64,000 bases of DNA from Gammaproteobacteria bacterium (GTDB lineage Bacteria; Pseudomonadota; Gammaproteobacteria; Steroidobacterales; Steroidobacteraceae): positions 220,320 to 284,319 of the forward strand of contig JADJHU010000003.1 of assembly GCA_016707425.1 (NCBI GenBank), written 5' to 3'. A program made the translations under genes and the position numbers. Positions 40,474 to 49,188 of the stretch are shown here, one piece after another; within the stretch, counting starts at the first letter, position 1; each line of letters starts with the position of its first letter. The notes under the pieces were generated by a model. It did not search any database, was not told the origin of the DNA, and saw only the letters and a list, made by a program, of their open reading frames with translations.

Positions 40474-43161
40474 ATGAGCGAGCAACCAGATTCCCGACGC
40501 CGTGCCGCGGCTGGCCACCTCGCGGTCGCCGCACTGCTCGCCGTCTTCGGCGCGACAGTCGCGGGTTGCAGCGGCGGCGGCGGCGGCGGCGGTGTGAGCA
40601 TCGGCAGCGGGCAGAAGGCCGATCCGGCAAACGTCGACTTCCCCATCTTCTACGTCAGACGCACGCTGCCGACGCAGGGCGGCCAGCTGCAGCAGGACGA
40701 CCTCACACAGCTGCGCGACGCCGTGGCGGATGCCGATCTCTACCGGCGCGACCGCGCCGCACCGAGCGCGCCTGAGCGCAATATCACGGCCAGGATCACC
40801 GGTGACGGCCTCTATGACATCCGCGACCTCGAAGTCTCGGCCGACGGGAGCAGGCTGCTCTTTGCGATGCGCGGACCGCTCACGCCGAACATGGATGAAC
40901 GGGATCCGCCCACGTGGAACATCTGGGAATACGACATCGTCGGTGACACTCTGCACCGGGTGATCGCCTCGGACATCCTGGCCGAGGAAGGCCATGACCG
41001 GTCTCCTCACTACCTGCCCGACGGCCGGATCCTGTTCTCGTCCACGCGCCAGAAGCAGGCGAAGGCCGTGCTCCTGGACGAGGGCAAGCCCCAGTTCGAG
41101 GGGCAGACCGAGGATCGGAGCGAGCCGGCCTTCGTGCTGCACGTGATGAGCGCCGGCGGCGGCAACATCCGCCAGATTTCCTTCAACCCGAGCCACGACA
41201 TCGATCCCACGGTGCTGCGGAACGGGCGGCTCATGTGGTCACGCTGGGATGCTGCCCCCGGCGGCCGCAACGGCATCCACCTCTACAGCTCGAATCCCGA
41301 CGGCACGGACCTGCAGCTGCTCTACGGTGCACAGAGCCACGACACCGGCACGAACGGCCAGACCGTGCAGTTCGTCCGCGCGCGTGAGACACAGAACGGC
41401 GAGATCCTCGCGCTCATCCGTCCGGTGCGCGACACCGATTTCGGAGGCGATCTCGTCCTCATCGATGCCCGCAGCTACGTCGAAAACCATCAGGCCGTAC
41501 TCGCGAGCGCAGGCCTGCAGGGACCGGCGCAGAGACGGGCCACGCCGAATGAAGTGCGCACCATCCCCGGGCCTTCCCGCGGCGGTCGCTACGCCTCGGC
41601 GTTTCCTCTCTGGGACGGGTCGAACCGTATCCTCGTCAGCTGGAGTCAATGCCGCCTGCTGGACACGAGCGTGACTCCGGCCGTCATCGTGCCCTGCACC
41701 GAGGCGCGCCTCGCCGATCCGCAGGCGCAGAGCGCGCCTCCGCTCTACAGCATCTGGATGTTCGACCCGGCGGAGAACACGCTGCAGCCGGTCATGCAGC
41801 CCGTGGAGGGCGTCCTGATCACCGATGTCGTGGCCGCCCAGCCGCGCGCACTCCCGACCGTCATTCTGGATCGCACGGCGCCGCTCGACCTCGATCCCGA
41901 TCTGGTCGCCGAAGGCGTGGGCGTGGTGCACATCCGCAGTGTCTACGACTTCGATGGAACCGATGCCGCGACGCCCGACTATCGCACGCTGGCCGATCCG
42001 CGCCAGCGCACGGCCGATCAGCGGCCGGCGCGTTTCGTCCGTATCGAGAAGGCGGTTTCCCTCCCGGACCGCGACGTGCGCCGTGTTGCCGCCTCGGCCT
42101 TCGGCGCGAGCGGCGGCTACATGCGCGAGATTCTTGGGTATGCGCCGGTGGAACCCGACGGCTCGGTGAAGCTGAAAGTGCCTGCCGACGTCGCCTTCCA
42201 GATATCGGTGCTGGACCGGGACGCGCGGCGTCTCTTCCCGGTGCACCGCGCCTGGCTGCAGGTGCGCGCCGGTGAGGTGGTCAGCTGCAACGGCTGCCAC
42301 CGACGAGATGACCAGAACCCCACCTCGCACGGACGCAGCGGACTGTTCGAAGCCGTGAACCGCGGAGCAGCCACCGCAGGCCAGCCCTTTCCGAACACGC
42401 GGGCGGCGCTCAGCCCCAATGCCGGCGAAACGATGGCGGAAGCGCACGCGCGGATCTCGTGCGCCGACACGACCAGCCGCTGTGCAGCCATGACGCCCTC
42501 CGTCAGCGTCGTGTACGAGGACGTCTGGACCGACCCGGTCGCCGCCGGGCGGCCTGCCGATGCGGCATTCGGCTACACGTACGCCGATGGCTCGTTCACC
42601 ACACCGGCGCCGGCCTCGCGCGACTGTCAGCAGCGCTGGTCGAGCCTCTGTCGCATCACCATCCACTACGAGCAGCACATCCAGCCGCTCTGGGTCAAAC
42701 CGCGCCAGGTCCTCGACGGGGTGACGGGCGCCGTGCTGCGGGATGACACCTGCACGGTCTGCCACAGCCCGGTCGATCCCGCGAACGGGCAGCCACGCGT
42801 GCCGGCGGGGCAACTCGATCTCACCGCCGCGCCCTCGGATGAGCAGCCCCGGCAGATGCGCTCGTTCCGTGAGCTTCTGTTCACCGACAACGAGCAGGAA
42901 GTTATGATGGGCGCGCTGCAGGACAGACTGGTCGCCGGTCCGATCGATCCGGTCACGGGCCTGCCCACGCAGGTGACGGTGCCGGTGCCGCCTTCGATGA
43001 TTGCGGGCAATGCGCGGGGGTCCAGCCGGTTCTTCGCTCGTTTCGCGCCGGGGGGCAGTCACGCGGGACGACTGAGTCCCGCGGAACTTCGGTTGCTGTC
43101 CGAGTGGCTGGATATTGGGGCGCAGTATTTCAACGATCCCTTCCTTGCTCCGGTCGACTAG
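40474..43161 (+). CDS. Large outer-membrane lipoprotein with two CxxCH motifs and a PD40-like propeller
   Basis: 895 residues, GAGGAG 7 nt before ATG. Lipobox VAGC puts lipid on Cys32, followed by a seven-Gly run from a GGC repeat. A TolB/PD40-like propeller spans about 95-470 (GSRLLFAMRGPLTPNMDERD, HYLPDGRILFSSTRQ). Haem motifs are CNGCH (605-609) and CTVCH (760-764). It may reach through or sit on the outer membrane and carry electrons at the surface (inference). First gene of the rightward set; the next gene starts 4 nt after its stop. Confidence 0.85.
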   Translation: MSEQPDSRRRAAAGHLAVAALLAVFGATVAGCSGGGGGGGVSIGSGQKADPANVDFPIFYVRRTLPTQGGQLQQDDLTQLRDAVADADLYRRDRAAPSAPERNITARITGDGLYDIRDLEVSADGSRLLFAMRGPLTPNMDERDPPTWNIWEYDIVGDTLHRVIASDILAEEGHDRSPHYLPDGRILFSSTRQKQAKAVLLDEGKPQFEGQTEDRSEPAFVLHVMSAGGGNIRQISFNPSHDIDPTVLRNGRLMWSRWDAAPGGRNGIHLYSSNPDGTDLQLLYGAQSHDTGTNGQTVQFVRARETQNGEILALIRPVRDTDFGGDLVLIDARSYVENHQAVLASAGLQGPAQRRATPNEVRTIPGPSRGGRYASAFPLWDGSNRILVSWSQCRLLDTSVTPAVIVPCTEARLADPQAQSAPPLYSIWMFDPAENTLQPVMQPVEGVLITDVVAAQPRALPTVILDRTAPLDLDPDLVAEGVGVVHIRSVYDFDGTDAATPDYRTLADPRQRTADQRPARFVRIEKAVSLPDRDVRRVAASAFGASGGYMREILGYAPVEPDGSVKLKVPADVAFQISVLDRDARRLFPVHRAWLQVRAGEVVSCNGCHRRDDQNPTSHGRSGLFEAVNRGAATAGQPFPNTRAALSPNAGETMAEAHARISCADTTSRCAAMTPSVSVVYEDVWTDPVAAGRPADAAFGYTYADGSFTTPAPASRDCQQRWSSLCRITIHYEQHIQPLWVKPRQVLDGVTGAVLRDDTCTVCHSPVDPANGQPRVPAGQLDLTAAPSDEQPRQMRSFRELLFTDNEQEVMMGALQDRLVAGPIDPVTGLPTQVTVPVPPSMIAGNARGSSRFFARFAPGGSHAGRLSPAELRLLSEWLDIGAQYFNDPFLAPVD

Positions 43162-43165
43162 CGCG

Positions 43166-43897
43166 GTGCACCTCGCATGGCTCGCACTCTGCCTGCTGCT
43201 CGCTCCCGCCGTATCCGGCGGTGGCGAACTGCTGCAGGTCTTCGTGAGCGAGCCCTACCTGGAACTGCGCACGGGACCGGGGCGCGGCTATCCCGTCACC
43301 CAGGTGGTCGGCCGCGGCGAAAGCGTGGACGTACTCAAGCGGCGTACCGACTGGCTCAAGGTGCGCACCGGGCGCGGGATCGAGGGCTGGGCATCGCAAC
43401 TCGACATGGTGAAGACGCATCTCGCCGATGGCACGCCTTTCCAGCTCGAGCTCGGCGATCTCGCGGGCTTTACGCGCCATCGCTGGGAGCTCGGGGTCTT
43501 CGCCGGCGACTTCGGTGGTGCCACACTGATCTCGGCGTACGGGTCCTTCTCGCTGAACGAGTTCCTGAAAGTCGACCTGTCGCTCTCGCAGTTCCTGGGC
43601 GACGCCTCGAACGGCAGGACACTCGATCTCGGGTTCAATCACGTGTTCCTGCCGGAGCGGCGCTGGTCTCCCTTCGTGACGCTCGGCACGGGGCTCATCG
43701 ACATCGATCCCAAGGGCACACTGCTGCGGCCACAGGAACGCCACGACCAGACGGCCTACGTCGGCACGGGGTTGCGCTTCTATCTTTCACGGCGGTTCTT
43801 TGCACGTGCCGAGTACAAGTGGCACGTCGTCTTCACGAGCCGGGATGACAACGAGGAAATCCAGGAATGGAAAGCGGGTTTCGGCTTCTTCTTCTGA
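43166..43897 (+). CDS. SH3-domain plus outer-membrane beta-barrel protein
   Basis: 243 residues from GTG 43166; a TTG at 43115 would overlap the upstream gene and spoil the signal peptide. The signal peptide (1-19) is followed by a bacterial SH3 domain (about 22-80: YLELRTGPGRGYPVTQVV, then GWASQL), which usually binds peptidoglycan, and a beta-barrel (about 95-243) with alternating strands ending WKAGFGFFF. The layout matches the outer-membrane barrel family first noted in myxobacteria. It overlaps the next gene by 31 bases. Confidence 0.87.
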   Translation: MHLAWLALCLLLAPAVSGGGELLQVFVSEPYLELRTGPGRGYPVTQVVGRGESVDVLKRRTDWLKVRTGRGIEGWASQLDMVKTHLADGTPFQLELGDLAGFTRHRWELGVFAGDFGGATLISAYGSFSLNEFLKVDLSLSQFLGDASNGRTLDLGFNHVFLPERRWSPFVTLGTGLIDIDPKGTLLRPQERHDQTAYVGTGLRFYLSRRFFARAEYKWHVVFTSRDDNEEIQEWKAGFGFFF

Positions 43898-44583
43898 GCG
43901 GCACGCTCGGCATGCTGCTCGTCTGCAGCGGCTGTGCCTCGGTGCGCGGATGGTTCGATCGCGATGCCGCCTCCCGGCCGGCGGAGAGCACACTGCCGGC
44001 GGACCAGGACCTGCCGGAATCATCTTCACCGCGGGTCATCGAGCCCGAAGTCGAGCGCCGCAAGGTGAAAGTGCCGAAGATCGACACCGAGAACGTCGAG
44101 CTCGGCGCCTGGTTCGGCGCGCTGTCGATCGAGGATTTCGGCACCAATCCCGTCTACGGCGTGAAGGCCGCCTATCACGTCACCGAGGACTTCTTTCTCC
44201 AGGCCGACGTCGGACGCTCGACTGCGGGGCGCACGAGCTTCGAGACGCTCGCGGGCAATGTGCAGCTGCTGAGCGGCGATCAGCGACGCTTCCAGTACTA
44301 CAGTCTCTCCCTCGGGTACAACTTCCTGCCGGGCGAAGTCTTCCTCGGGCGCAATGTCGCCATGAACAGCTCCTTCTACCTGCTCGGTGGTATCGGCAGC
44401 ACCAAGTTCGCCGGTGACGACAAATTCACGGTCAACTTCGGTGCCGGCTACCGGGTGCTGCCCACCGACTGGCTGACGATCCACGTGGACGTACAGGATC
44501 GGGTATTCGATTCGGATCTGCTCGGCAAGAAGAAACTCACCAGCAACCTCGAAGCGCGAATCGGCGTGACGGTGTTCTTCTGA
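43867..44583 (+). CDS. Outer-membrane beta-barrel lipoprotein
   Basis: 238 residues. Lipobox CSGC gives lipidated Cys23. A charged linker (about 35-75, EPEVERRKVKVPK) precedes an eight-strand-type barrel (about 80-238) closing ARIGVTVFF with terminal Phe. It is related in style to the barrel encoded just upstream, with which it overlaps, suggesting a two-barrel complex. In Myxococcus, GltA/GltB-type barrels form the outer-membrane part of the gliding machine; equivalence here is only by analogy. Confidence 0.87.
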   Translation: MESGFRLLLLSGTLGMLLVCSGCASVRGWFDRDAASRPAESTLPADQDLPESSSPRVIEPEVERRKVKVPKIDTENVELGAWFGALSIEDFGTNPVYGVKAAYHVTEDFFLQADVGRSTAGRTSFETLAGNVQLLSGDQRRFQYYSLSLGYNFLPGEVFLGRNVAMNSSFYLLGGIGSTKFAGDDKFTVNFGAGYRVLPTDWLTIHVDVQDRVFDSDLLGKKKLTSNLEARIGVTVFF

Positions 44584-44597
44584 AGGAGTGAGAGGCG

Positions 44598-45122
44598 ATG
44601 CGCGAGCCGAAGATGAACCACGGGCGGCGCCTGGCGCTGCTGGGAGCCGGCGGTCTGGCACTCGGCTGCCTGCTGCCCGCGGGCGCAGCGGAGGGCGAGC
44701 GCCGGGCAGCGCCGGATTTCGACCTGCCGGCACGTGGCGGCGGCCGCTTTGCCCTCGCGCAGCACCGCGGCGAAGTCGTGATGATCAACTTCTGGGCAAG
44801 CTGGTGCGGCCCCTGCCGCATGGAGATGCCGCTGCTCGAGAGCATCTACCGCAAGTACCGTCCGATGGGCTTCACGCTGGCTGGCGTGAACGTCGAGCCT
44901 GATCCGAGGCAGGCGGAGCAGTGGCTCGCGAAGACGGTCTCCGTCTCGTTTCCGGTTGCGTACGACGCCGAGAGCAAGGTGAGCCGGCTCTATGGCATCG
45001 CAGGCATGCCGAGCTCCGTGTTCGTCGACCGCAGGGGGCGGCTCCGGCATCTGCACGCCGGCTACAAGCCGGGCGACGAGAATGTCTATCTCGATTACCT
45101 CCGTACGCTCATCCGGGAGTGA
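44598..45122 (+). CDS. TlpA/ResA-like periplasmic thioredoxin with WCGPC
   Basis: 174 residues. The hydrophobic N-terminus (11-30) contains LALGC, so it is either secreted or a lipoprotein on Cys24. Active site ASWCGPCRME (Cys70, Cys73) and GMPSSVFVDRRGRL with cis-Pro are intact. GGAG lies about 10 nt upstream. A second, distinct TlpA-like protein (CDTC type) is encoded in the leftward set. Both may keep haem-site cysteines reduced. Confidence 0.92.
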   Translation: MREPKMNHGRRLALLGAGGLALGCLLPAGAAEGERRAAPDFDLPARGGGRFALAQHRGEVVMINFWASWCGPCRMEMPLLESIYRKYRPMGFTLAGVNVEPDPRQAEQWLAKTVSVSFPVAYDAESKVSRLYGIAGMPSSVFVDRRGRLRHLHAGYKPGDENVYLDYLRTLIRE

Positions 45123-45126
45123 TGCC

Positions 45127-45351
45127 ATGCGCACCGGACTTCCGCTCGTGCTGTGTGCAGCGCTCGCCGCGGCGGGCTGCGCGCCGATCGAGCCGTGGGT
45201 GAAACCTTACGAGCGCGAGCATCTCGCCGACCCCATCATGTCTTTCGACCGCAACCCCGTGTCTGCGGCCTATCTCGACCACGTCTTCGAGGCCCGCGAA
45301 GGTGCCCGCGGCGCCCGCGGCAGTGCGGGCGGTGGCTGTGGCTGCAACTGA
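45127..45351 (+). CDS. DUF4266 small lipoprotein
   Basis: 74 residues from ATG 45127, 4 nt after the thioredoxin stop. Lipobox AAGC gives Cys18. The conserved core is PWVKPYEREHLADPIMSFDR, with the tail GGGCGCN. This short lipoprotein is regularly found between a TlpA-like thioredoxin and a DUF3570 protein; its function is not known. The two C-terminal cysteines in GCGC could bind a metal or be thioredoxin substrates (inference). Confidence 0.9.
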   Translation: MRTGLPLVLCAALAAAGCAPIEPWVKPYEREHLADPIMSFDRNPVSAAYLDHVFEAREGARGARGSAGGGCGCN

Positions 45352-45357
45352 GCGGCG

Positions 45358-46539
45358 ATGAATCGCTCGCATCGCCTCACCCTGCTGCTCGGCCTCCTGG
45401 CCGGCGCACGCACCTTTGCCGCAGTGCTGCCCGACGATCGCGCCGATGTGCTGTATCACCGCTACGAAGGTGGCGGCGTGACCATCGATGGTCCCTCGGT
45501 GCTGGTGCGCAGGAAGTTCCTCGACAGAGTCTCCGTCTCGGCGGGCTACTACGTCGACATGGTCTCCAGTGCCTCGATCGACGTAAAGCTGGCTGCAAGC
45601 CCGTACCGGGAAGATCGCACCCAGTACAGCCTGGGCGTCGATTATCTGCGGGGCAAGTCCACCTACAGCCTCGGCTTCATCGACTCGCGGGAAAGCGATT
45701 ACATCGCCGACACCGCCATCGCCACGGTGAGCCAGGACCTGTTCGGTGATCTCACCACCATCAGCTTCAGTTACCGGCGCGGCTGGGACCAGGTATGGCG
45801 CAACGTCAGGGATCCGGTCACCGGCCACCGCGCACACGATCCAGGCTTCGCCGAGCGGGCCGACCGGCGTGGCTATGCGGTCGATGTCTCCCAGATCCTG
45901 ACGCGCAACATGATCGTCGGCGCGACCCTCGAGGTCGTCACGGACGAAGGCTATCTGAACAGCCCTTACCGCTCGGTGCGCTATCTCGACCCGGGGAATG
46001 CAGGCAGGGGCTTCGGACTCGCGAGGGAGATCTATCCCCACACGCGTACGAGCAATGCCACCGCATTGCGCGCGAAGTATTTCCTGAGCTACCGCGCTGC
46101 GCTCGAAGGACGGGGTCGCTTCTACAGTGATACCTGGGGCGTCCGGGCCTGGGAAGCCGAGCTCGGCTACACGCATCCGGCCTGGAAGAAATGGATCTTC
46201 GATGCAACGTACCGTTACTACACCCAGCAGGCCGCCGACTTCTACAGTGACCTCCTGCCACGACGCGGCTTCCAGAATTTCCAGGCGCGCGACAAGGAGC
46301 TCGCGAGTTTCTCGAGTCACACTTTCGGTCTCGGCGCGAGCTACCAGTTCACCGCGCCGCGCGTGCGCTGGATCGAGCGCAGCACGCTCAACCTGCGCTA
46401 CAACCACATGATGATCGACTACGACGACTTCCGCGACGCGACGGCGACCGATCCGGCACGCGGCATCCTTCCGGGCGGGGAACCGCTCTACTCGCTCGAC
46501 GCGGACGTCTTCCAGCTCTTCCTGTCGATCTGGTTCTGA
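45358..46539 (+). CDS. DUF3570 predicted outer-membrane beta-barrel protein
   Basis: 393 residues with a signal peptide (1-21). Alternating amphipathic strands run through the protein, ending FQLFLSIWF with terminal Phe. Typical family parts are ADVLYHRYEGGGVTIDGPSV and SLGVDYLRGKSTYSLGF. The DUF4266-DUF3570-ApbE-TlpA neighbourhood recurs in proteobacteria, which suggests one system, but no activity is established to my knowledge. The gene starts 6 nt after DUF4266. Confidence 0.9.
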   Translation: MNRSHRLTLLLGLLAGARTFAAVLPDDRADVLYHRYEGGGVTIDGPSVLVRRKFLDRVSVSAGYYVDMVSSASIDVKLAASPYREDRTQYSLGVDYLRGKSTYSLGFIDSRESDYIADTAIATVSQDLFGDLTTISFSYRRGWDQVWRNVRDPVTGHRAHDPGFAERADRRGYAVDVSQILTRNMIVGATLEVVTDEGYLNSPYRSVRYLDPGNAGRGFGLAREIYPHTRTSNATALRAKYFLSYRAALEGRGRFYSDTWGVRAWEAELGYTHPAWKKWIFDATYRYYTQQAADFYSDLLPRRGFQNFQARDKELASFSSHTFGLGASYQFTAPRVRWIERSTLNLRYNHMMIDYDDFRDATATDPARGILPGGEPLYSLDADVFQLFLSIWF

Positions 46540-46558
46540 GGCACAGTCGTCCGACGCT

Positions 46559-47551
46559 TCACGGGGGCGTGAGCCCCCGCGAATAGAGCACCTTCCCCGA
46601 GGGCATGACGACCACGGCATCCACGTCGCCGAGGCTCTCGATGAGCGCAAGACCCTCCTCGGGGCCGAGCACGAAGATGCTCTTGGTGAGCGCATCGGTG
46701 CGCGTGGCAGTCGGACCGATGATGGTCACCGAGCGCACCTTGCTCGCAGACTTGCCGGTCCTGGGGTCGAGAATGTGGTGGTAACGCACGCCGCCCTCCT
46801 CGAAGAACCGCTCGTAATCACCCGATGTGGACATGGCCGCGTCCGTGACCGGCATGCGCAGCACGACCCTGTGTTCATCGTCCGGATGGCGGATGCCGAC
46901 CACCCACGGCCGCCCCAGACGGTCACCGATGATCCGCGTATCGCCGCCGGCATTCACCATGGCCCGCTCGATGCCGGCCGCCTGCAGCACGGCGATGCCG
47001 CGGTCGACCGCGTAACCCTTGCCGATCCCGCCGAGGTCGATCCGGACGTCCGGATGCGTGAAACGTACGGCCGTGCCCGCCGGCTGCAGCTCGATATGCC
47101 GATAGTCGATCGCCGGCAGTGCCGCCGCGATCGCCGCATCGTCCGGATGCACGTGCCGCCGGTAATCGTAGAGATAGCCGACACTGGCGTAGGTGATGTC
47201 GAAAGCACCGCGGGTGATCCTGGAGTACTCGATCGAGGTGGCAAGCAGGTCGTAGAGCTCCCGCGAGACGGGCACCGGAGTGTGCGCGGCCGCCGCATTG
47301 ACACGTGCGAGCTCGCTCGTCGGCCTGAAGGTGCTCATGGCCGCATCGATACGGCGAAACTCGGTGAAGACCGCCTCGATCGCCGCCTGCCCGCGCGCAC
47401 GATCCTCGCTCCAGAGCTCCACTGCGCAGCGCGTGCCCATGATCGCCTGCTCGCCGAAGAGCCACTCGGCGTGCGCGGGCGGTACGCCCGGCATGACAAA
47501 GAGGAGACTGGCGCAGAGGGCGCGCCGGACGCGGGCTGGCAGCGTGATCAT
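46559..47551 (-). CDS. apbE: ApbE, FAD:protein FMN transferase
   Basis: 330 residues from ATG 47551, chosen because a GATAAT -10 element (47564-47559) ends 7 nt before it; an ATG at 47560 would add three residues. A signal peptide (about 1-28, ending PAHA) precedes the ApbE domain: VRIDLGGIGKGYAVDRG, VNAGGDTRIIG, and TRTDALTKSIFVLG. The enzyme attaches FMN to Thr or Ser in extracytoplasmic proteins. I did not find the canonical flavinylation motif (D-x-x-T-G-A-T type) in the neighbours, so the target is unknown. It converges on the DUF3570 gene. Confidence 0.92.
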   Translation of the reverse strand: MITLPARVRRALCASLLFVMPGVPPAHAEWLFGEQAIMGTRCAVELWSEDRARGQAAIEAVFTEFRRIDAAMSTFRPTSELARVNAAAAHTPVPVSRELYDLLATSIEYSRITRGAFDITYASVGYLYDYRRHVHPDDAAIAAALPAIDYRHIELQPAGTAVRFTHPDVRIDLGGIGKGYAVDRGIAVLQAAGIERAMVNAGGDTRIIGDRLGRPWVVGIRHPDDEHRVVLRMPVTDAAMSTSGDYERFFEEGGVRYHHILDPRTGKSASKVRSVTIIGPTATRTDALTKSIFVLGPEEGLALIESLGDVDAVVVMPSGKVLYSRGLTPP

Positions 47552-47558
47552 CGGAGGC

Positions 47559-47564
47559 ATTATC
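47559..47564 (-). promoter_or_regulatory. -10 element of apbE, near-leaderless
   Basis: GATAAT on the minus strand ends 7 nt before ATG 47551, with TTCTCG 17 bp upstream as a weak -35. A transcript would begin at or next to the start codon. Confidence 0.4.
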
Positions 47565-47629
47565 CGCCGAATGTCCCCGCCCGAGAACGTCGCGAAGCGG
47601 CGACGGTCCAAAGCCCGGGCGGCGTGAGC

Positions 47630-47635
47630 TATCCT
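47630..47635 (+). promoter_or_regulatory. Putative -10 element of the SYLF gene
   Basis: TATCCT followed by TGCGCGCC matches the -10 and start region seen before the small gene at 49228 (TATCCT then TGCGAGC). It predicts a leader of about 50 nt with GGGGGA before the ATG at 47692. Confidence 0.35.
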
Positions 47636-47691
47636 TGCGCGCCACAGAGGGGGCGCTGCGCCATGGAGCGCAGTGCACCGGGGGATCGCTC

Positions 47692-48519
47692 ATGCACTTG
47701 TCTGCCCTGCGTCTGCCGATGTTTTTTCTGATCACCCTGGCGGCCGCCGCCGGCGCCTGCGCGCAGGCGCGCGAGGAAGCCCGGCTCCTGGTGGCCTCCC
47801 AGGTCCTCGAGGAGCTGCGCAGCCAGCGCGATCAGATGATTCCCGACCGTCTGCTCGAGCGTGCCTATGGCATCGTCGTCGTGCCGGAGGTCATCAAGGC
47901 GGGCCTGATCGTCGGCGGGCGCGCGGGCCGCGGCGTGCTCGTCGTGCGCGATGAGCAGGGTCATTTCAGCAATCCCGTATTCGTGCGCCTCGCAGGCGGC
48001 AGCTTCGGCTGGCAGGCCGGCGTCCAGGAGACCGACGTGGTGCTGGTGTTCACCACCCGCCGTGGCGTCGAAGGCATCACCGATGGCAAGCTCACACTCG
48101 GTGCAGACGCCTCCGTTGCCGCCGGACCCGTCGGGCGCCAGGCCTCGGCGGCCACCGATGCCAGCTTCTCGGCCGAGGTGTATTCCTATTCGCGCAACCG
48201 CGGTCTTTTCGCCGGCGTGGCGCTCGACGGCTCGGCGCTCACGATCGACCGGAAGGCGAACGCGAGCTTCTACGGCAAGCCGCAGGTGGTCGCCTCCGAC
48301 ATCATCGCGGGGACAGTCACGAGCCACTCGGAAATGACACAGCGCTTCCTCAAGGCCGTTGCGACGAGCACGAGCCCGGAGGTTCGCCCGGGCGCAGAAA
48401 GCCCGGCCTCGGCGCCGGCAGCGGTCTCTGCACCGCCTGCAGAGAGCACTGAAGCACCCTCGAAGACCCGCAGTTTCCCGATGGAAGACCCCCATCCGGG
48501 CAGCGAGCCGAAGCGGTGA
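47692..48519 (+). CDS. SYLF-domain (YSC84-like) lipid-binding secreted protein
   Basis: 275 residues, GGGGGA about 7 nt before ATG. A signal peptide (1-25, ending ACAQ) precedes the SYLF domain: ERAYGIVVVPEVIKAGLIVG, GRGVLVVRDEQGHFSNPVFV, AGGSFGWQAGVQETDVVLVF. The C-terminal 50 residues are Pro/Ala/Ser-rich and disordered. The family binds phosphoinositides in eukaryotes; bacterial members are periplasmic with unclear roles. The stop is 11 nt from the convergent msrA stop. Confidence 0.92.
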   Translation: MHLSALRLPMFFLITLAAAAGACAQAREEARLLVASQVLEELRSQRDQMIPDRLLERAYGIVVVPEVIKAGLIVGGRAGRGVLVVRDEQGHFSNPVFVRLAGGSFGWQAGVQETDVVLVFTTRRGVEGITDGKLTLGADASVAAGPVGRQASAATDASFSAEVYSYSRNRGLFAGVALDGSALTIDRKANASFYGKPQVVASDIIAGTVTSHSEMTQRFLKAVATSTSPEVRPGAESPASAPAAVSAPPAESTEAPSKTRSFPMEDPHPGSEPKR

Positions 48520-48530
48520 ATACTCCGGGT

Positions 48531-49091
48531 TCAGCGGCACGCGACCCCTGATTCGTAGGGCACCCCGCACCCTCCGATCCCGCAGTACCCGCCCGGGTTC
48601 TTCGCCAGATATTGCTGGTGGTAGTCCTCGGCGCAGAAGAACTCCCGCACCTCGCGGATCTCGGTCGTAATCTTGCCGCGGCCGGCCCCGGAAAGCTGCG
48701 CCTGGTAAACGCGCTTCGAGGCCTCGGCGAGCGCTCCCTGCTCTGCGTCGAGGACGTAGATCGCCGAGCGGTACTGCGTACCGATATCGTTGCCCTGACG
48801 CATCCCCTGGGTCGGATCGTGGGACTCCCAGAAGACCCGCAGCAGATCCTCATAAGACACCTGCGCAGGATCGAAGACCACGCGCACCACCTCGGTGTGA
48901 CCCGTGAGCCCGCTGCAGACTTCCTCATACGTGGGATTCGGCGTGCCGCCACCCGCGTAGCCCACGGCCGTCGAATGGACCCCGGGCAGCCGCCAGAACA
49001 GACGCTCCGCACCCCAGAAGCAGCCCATGCCAAATACGGCCTGGCGCAGGCCGGACATGGGCGTCGAGGTCTTCGCGCGAAGCAGAGCCAT
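48531..49091 (-). CDS. msrA: Peptide methionine sulfoxide reductase A
   Basis: 186 residues, full length. Catalytic motif GCFWGAE with Cys24, and GGYCGIGGCGVPY near the C-terminus supplies the resolving cysteines. YAGGGTPNPTYEEVCSGLTG and QYRSAIYV are family signatures. It repairs S-methionine sulfoxide using thioredoxin; no signal peptide, so cytoplasmic. GAGGAG lies 10 nt before the ATG. Confidence 0.97.
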   Translation of the reverse strand: MALLRAKTSTPMSGLRQAVFGMGCFWGAERLFWRLPGVHSTAVGYAGGGTPNPTYEEVCSGLTGHTEVVRVVFDPAQVSYEDLLRVFWESHDPTQGMRQGNDIGTQYRSAIYVLDAEQGALAEASKRVYQAQLSGAGRGKITTEIREVREFFCAEDYHQQYLAKNPGGYCGIGGCGVPYESGVACR

Positions 49092-49188
49092 GACGGCACG
49101 ACTCCTCGGGAACGGGGAATCGCAGTCTCGCGCCAGACGGGCGCCGGCTCAAGCGGGACCGGCGATGGCTTCCGGCAGACGGTGCCGG

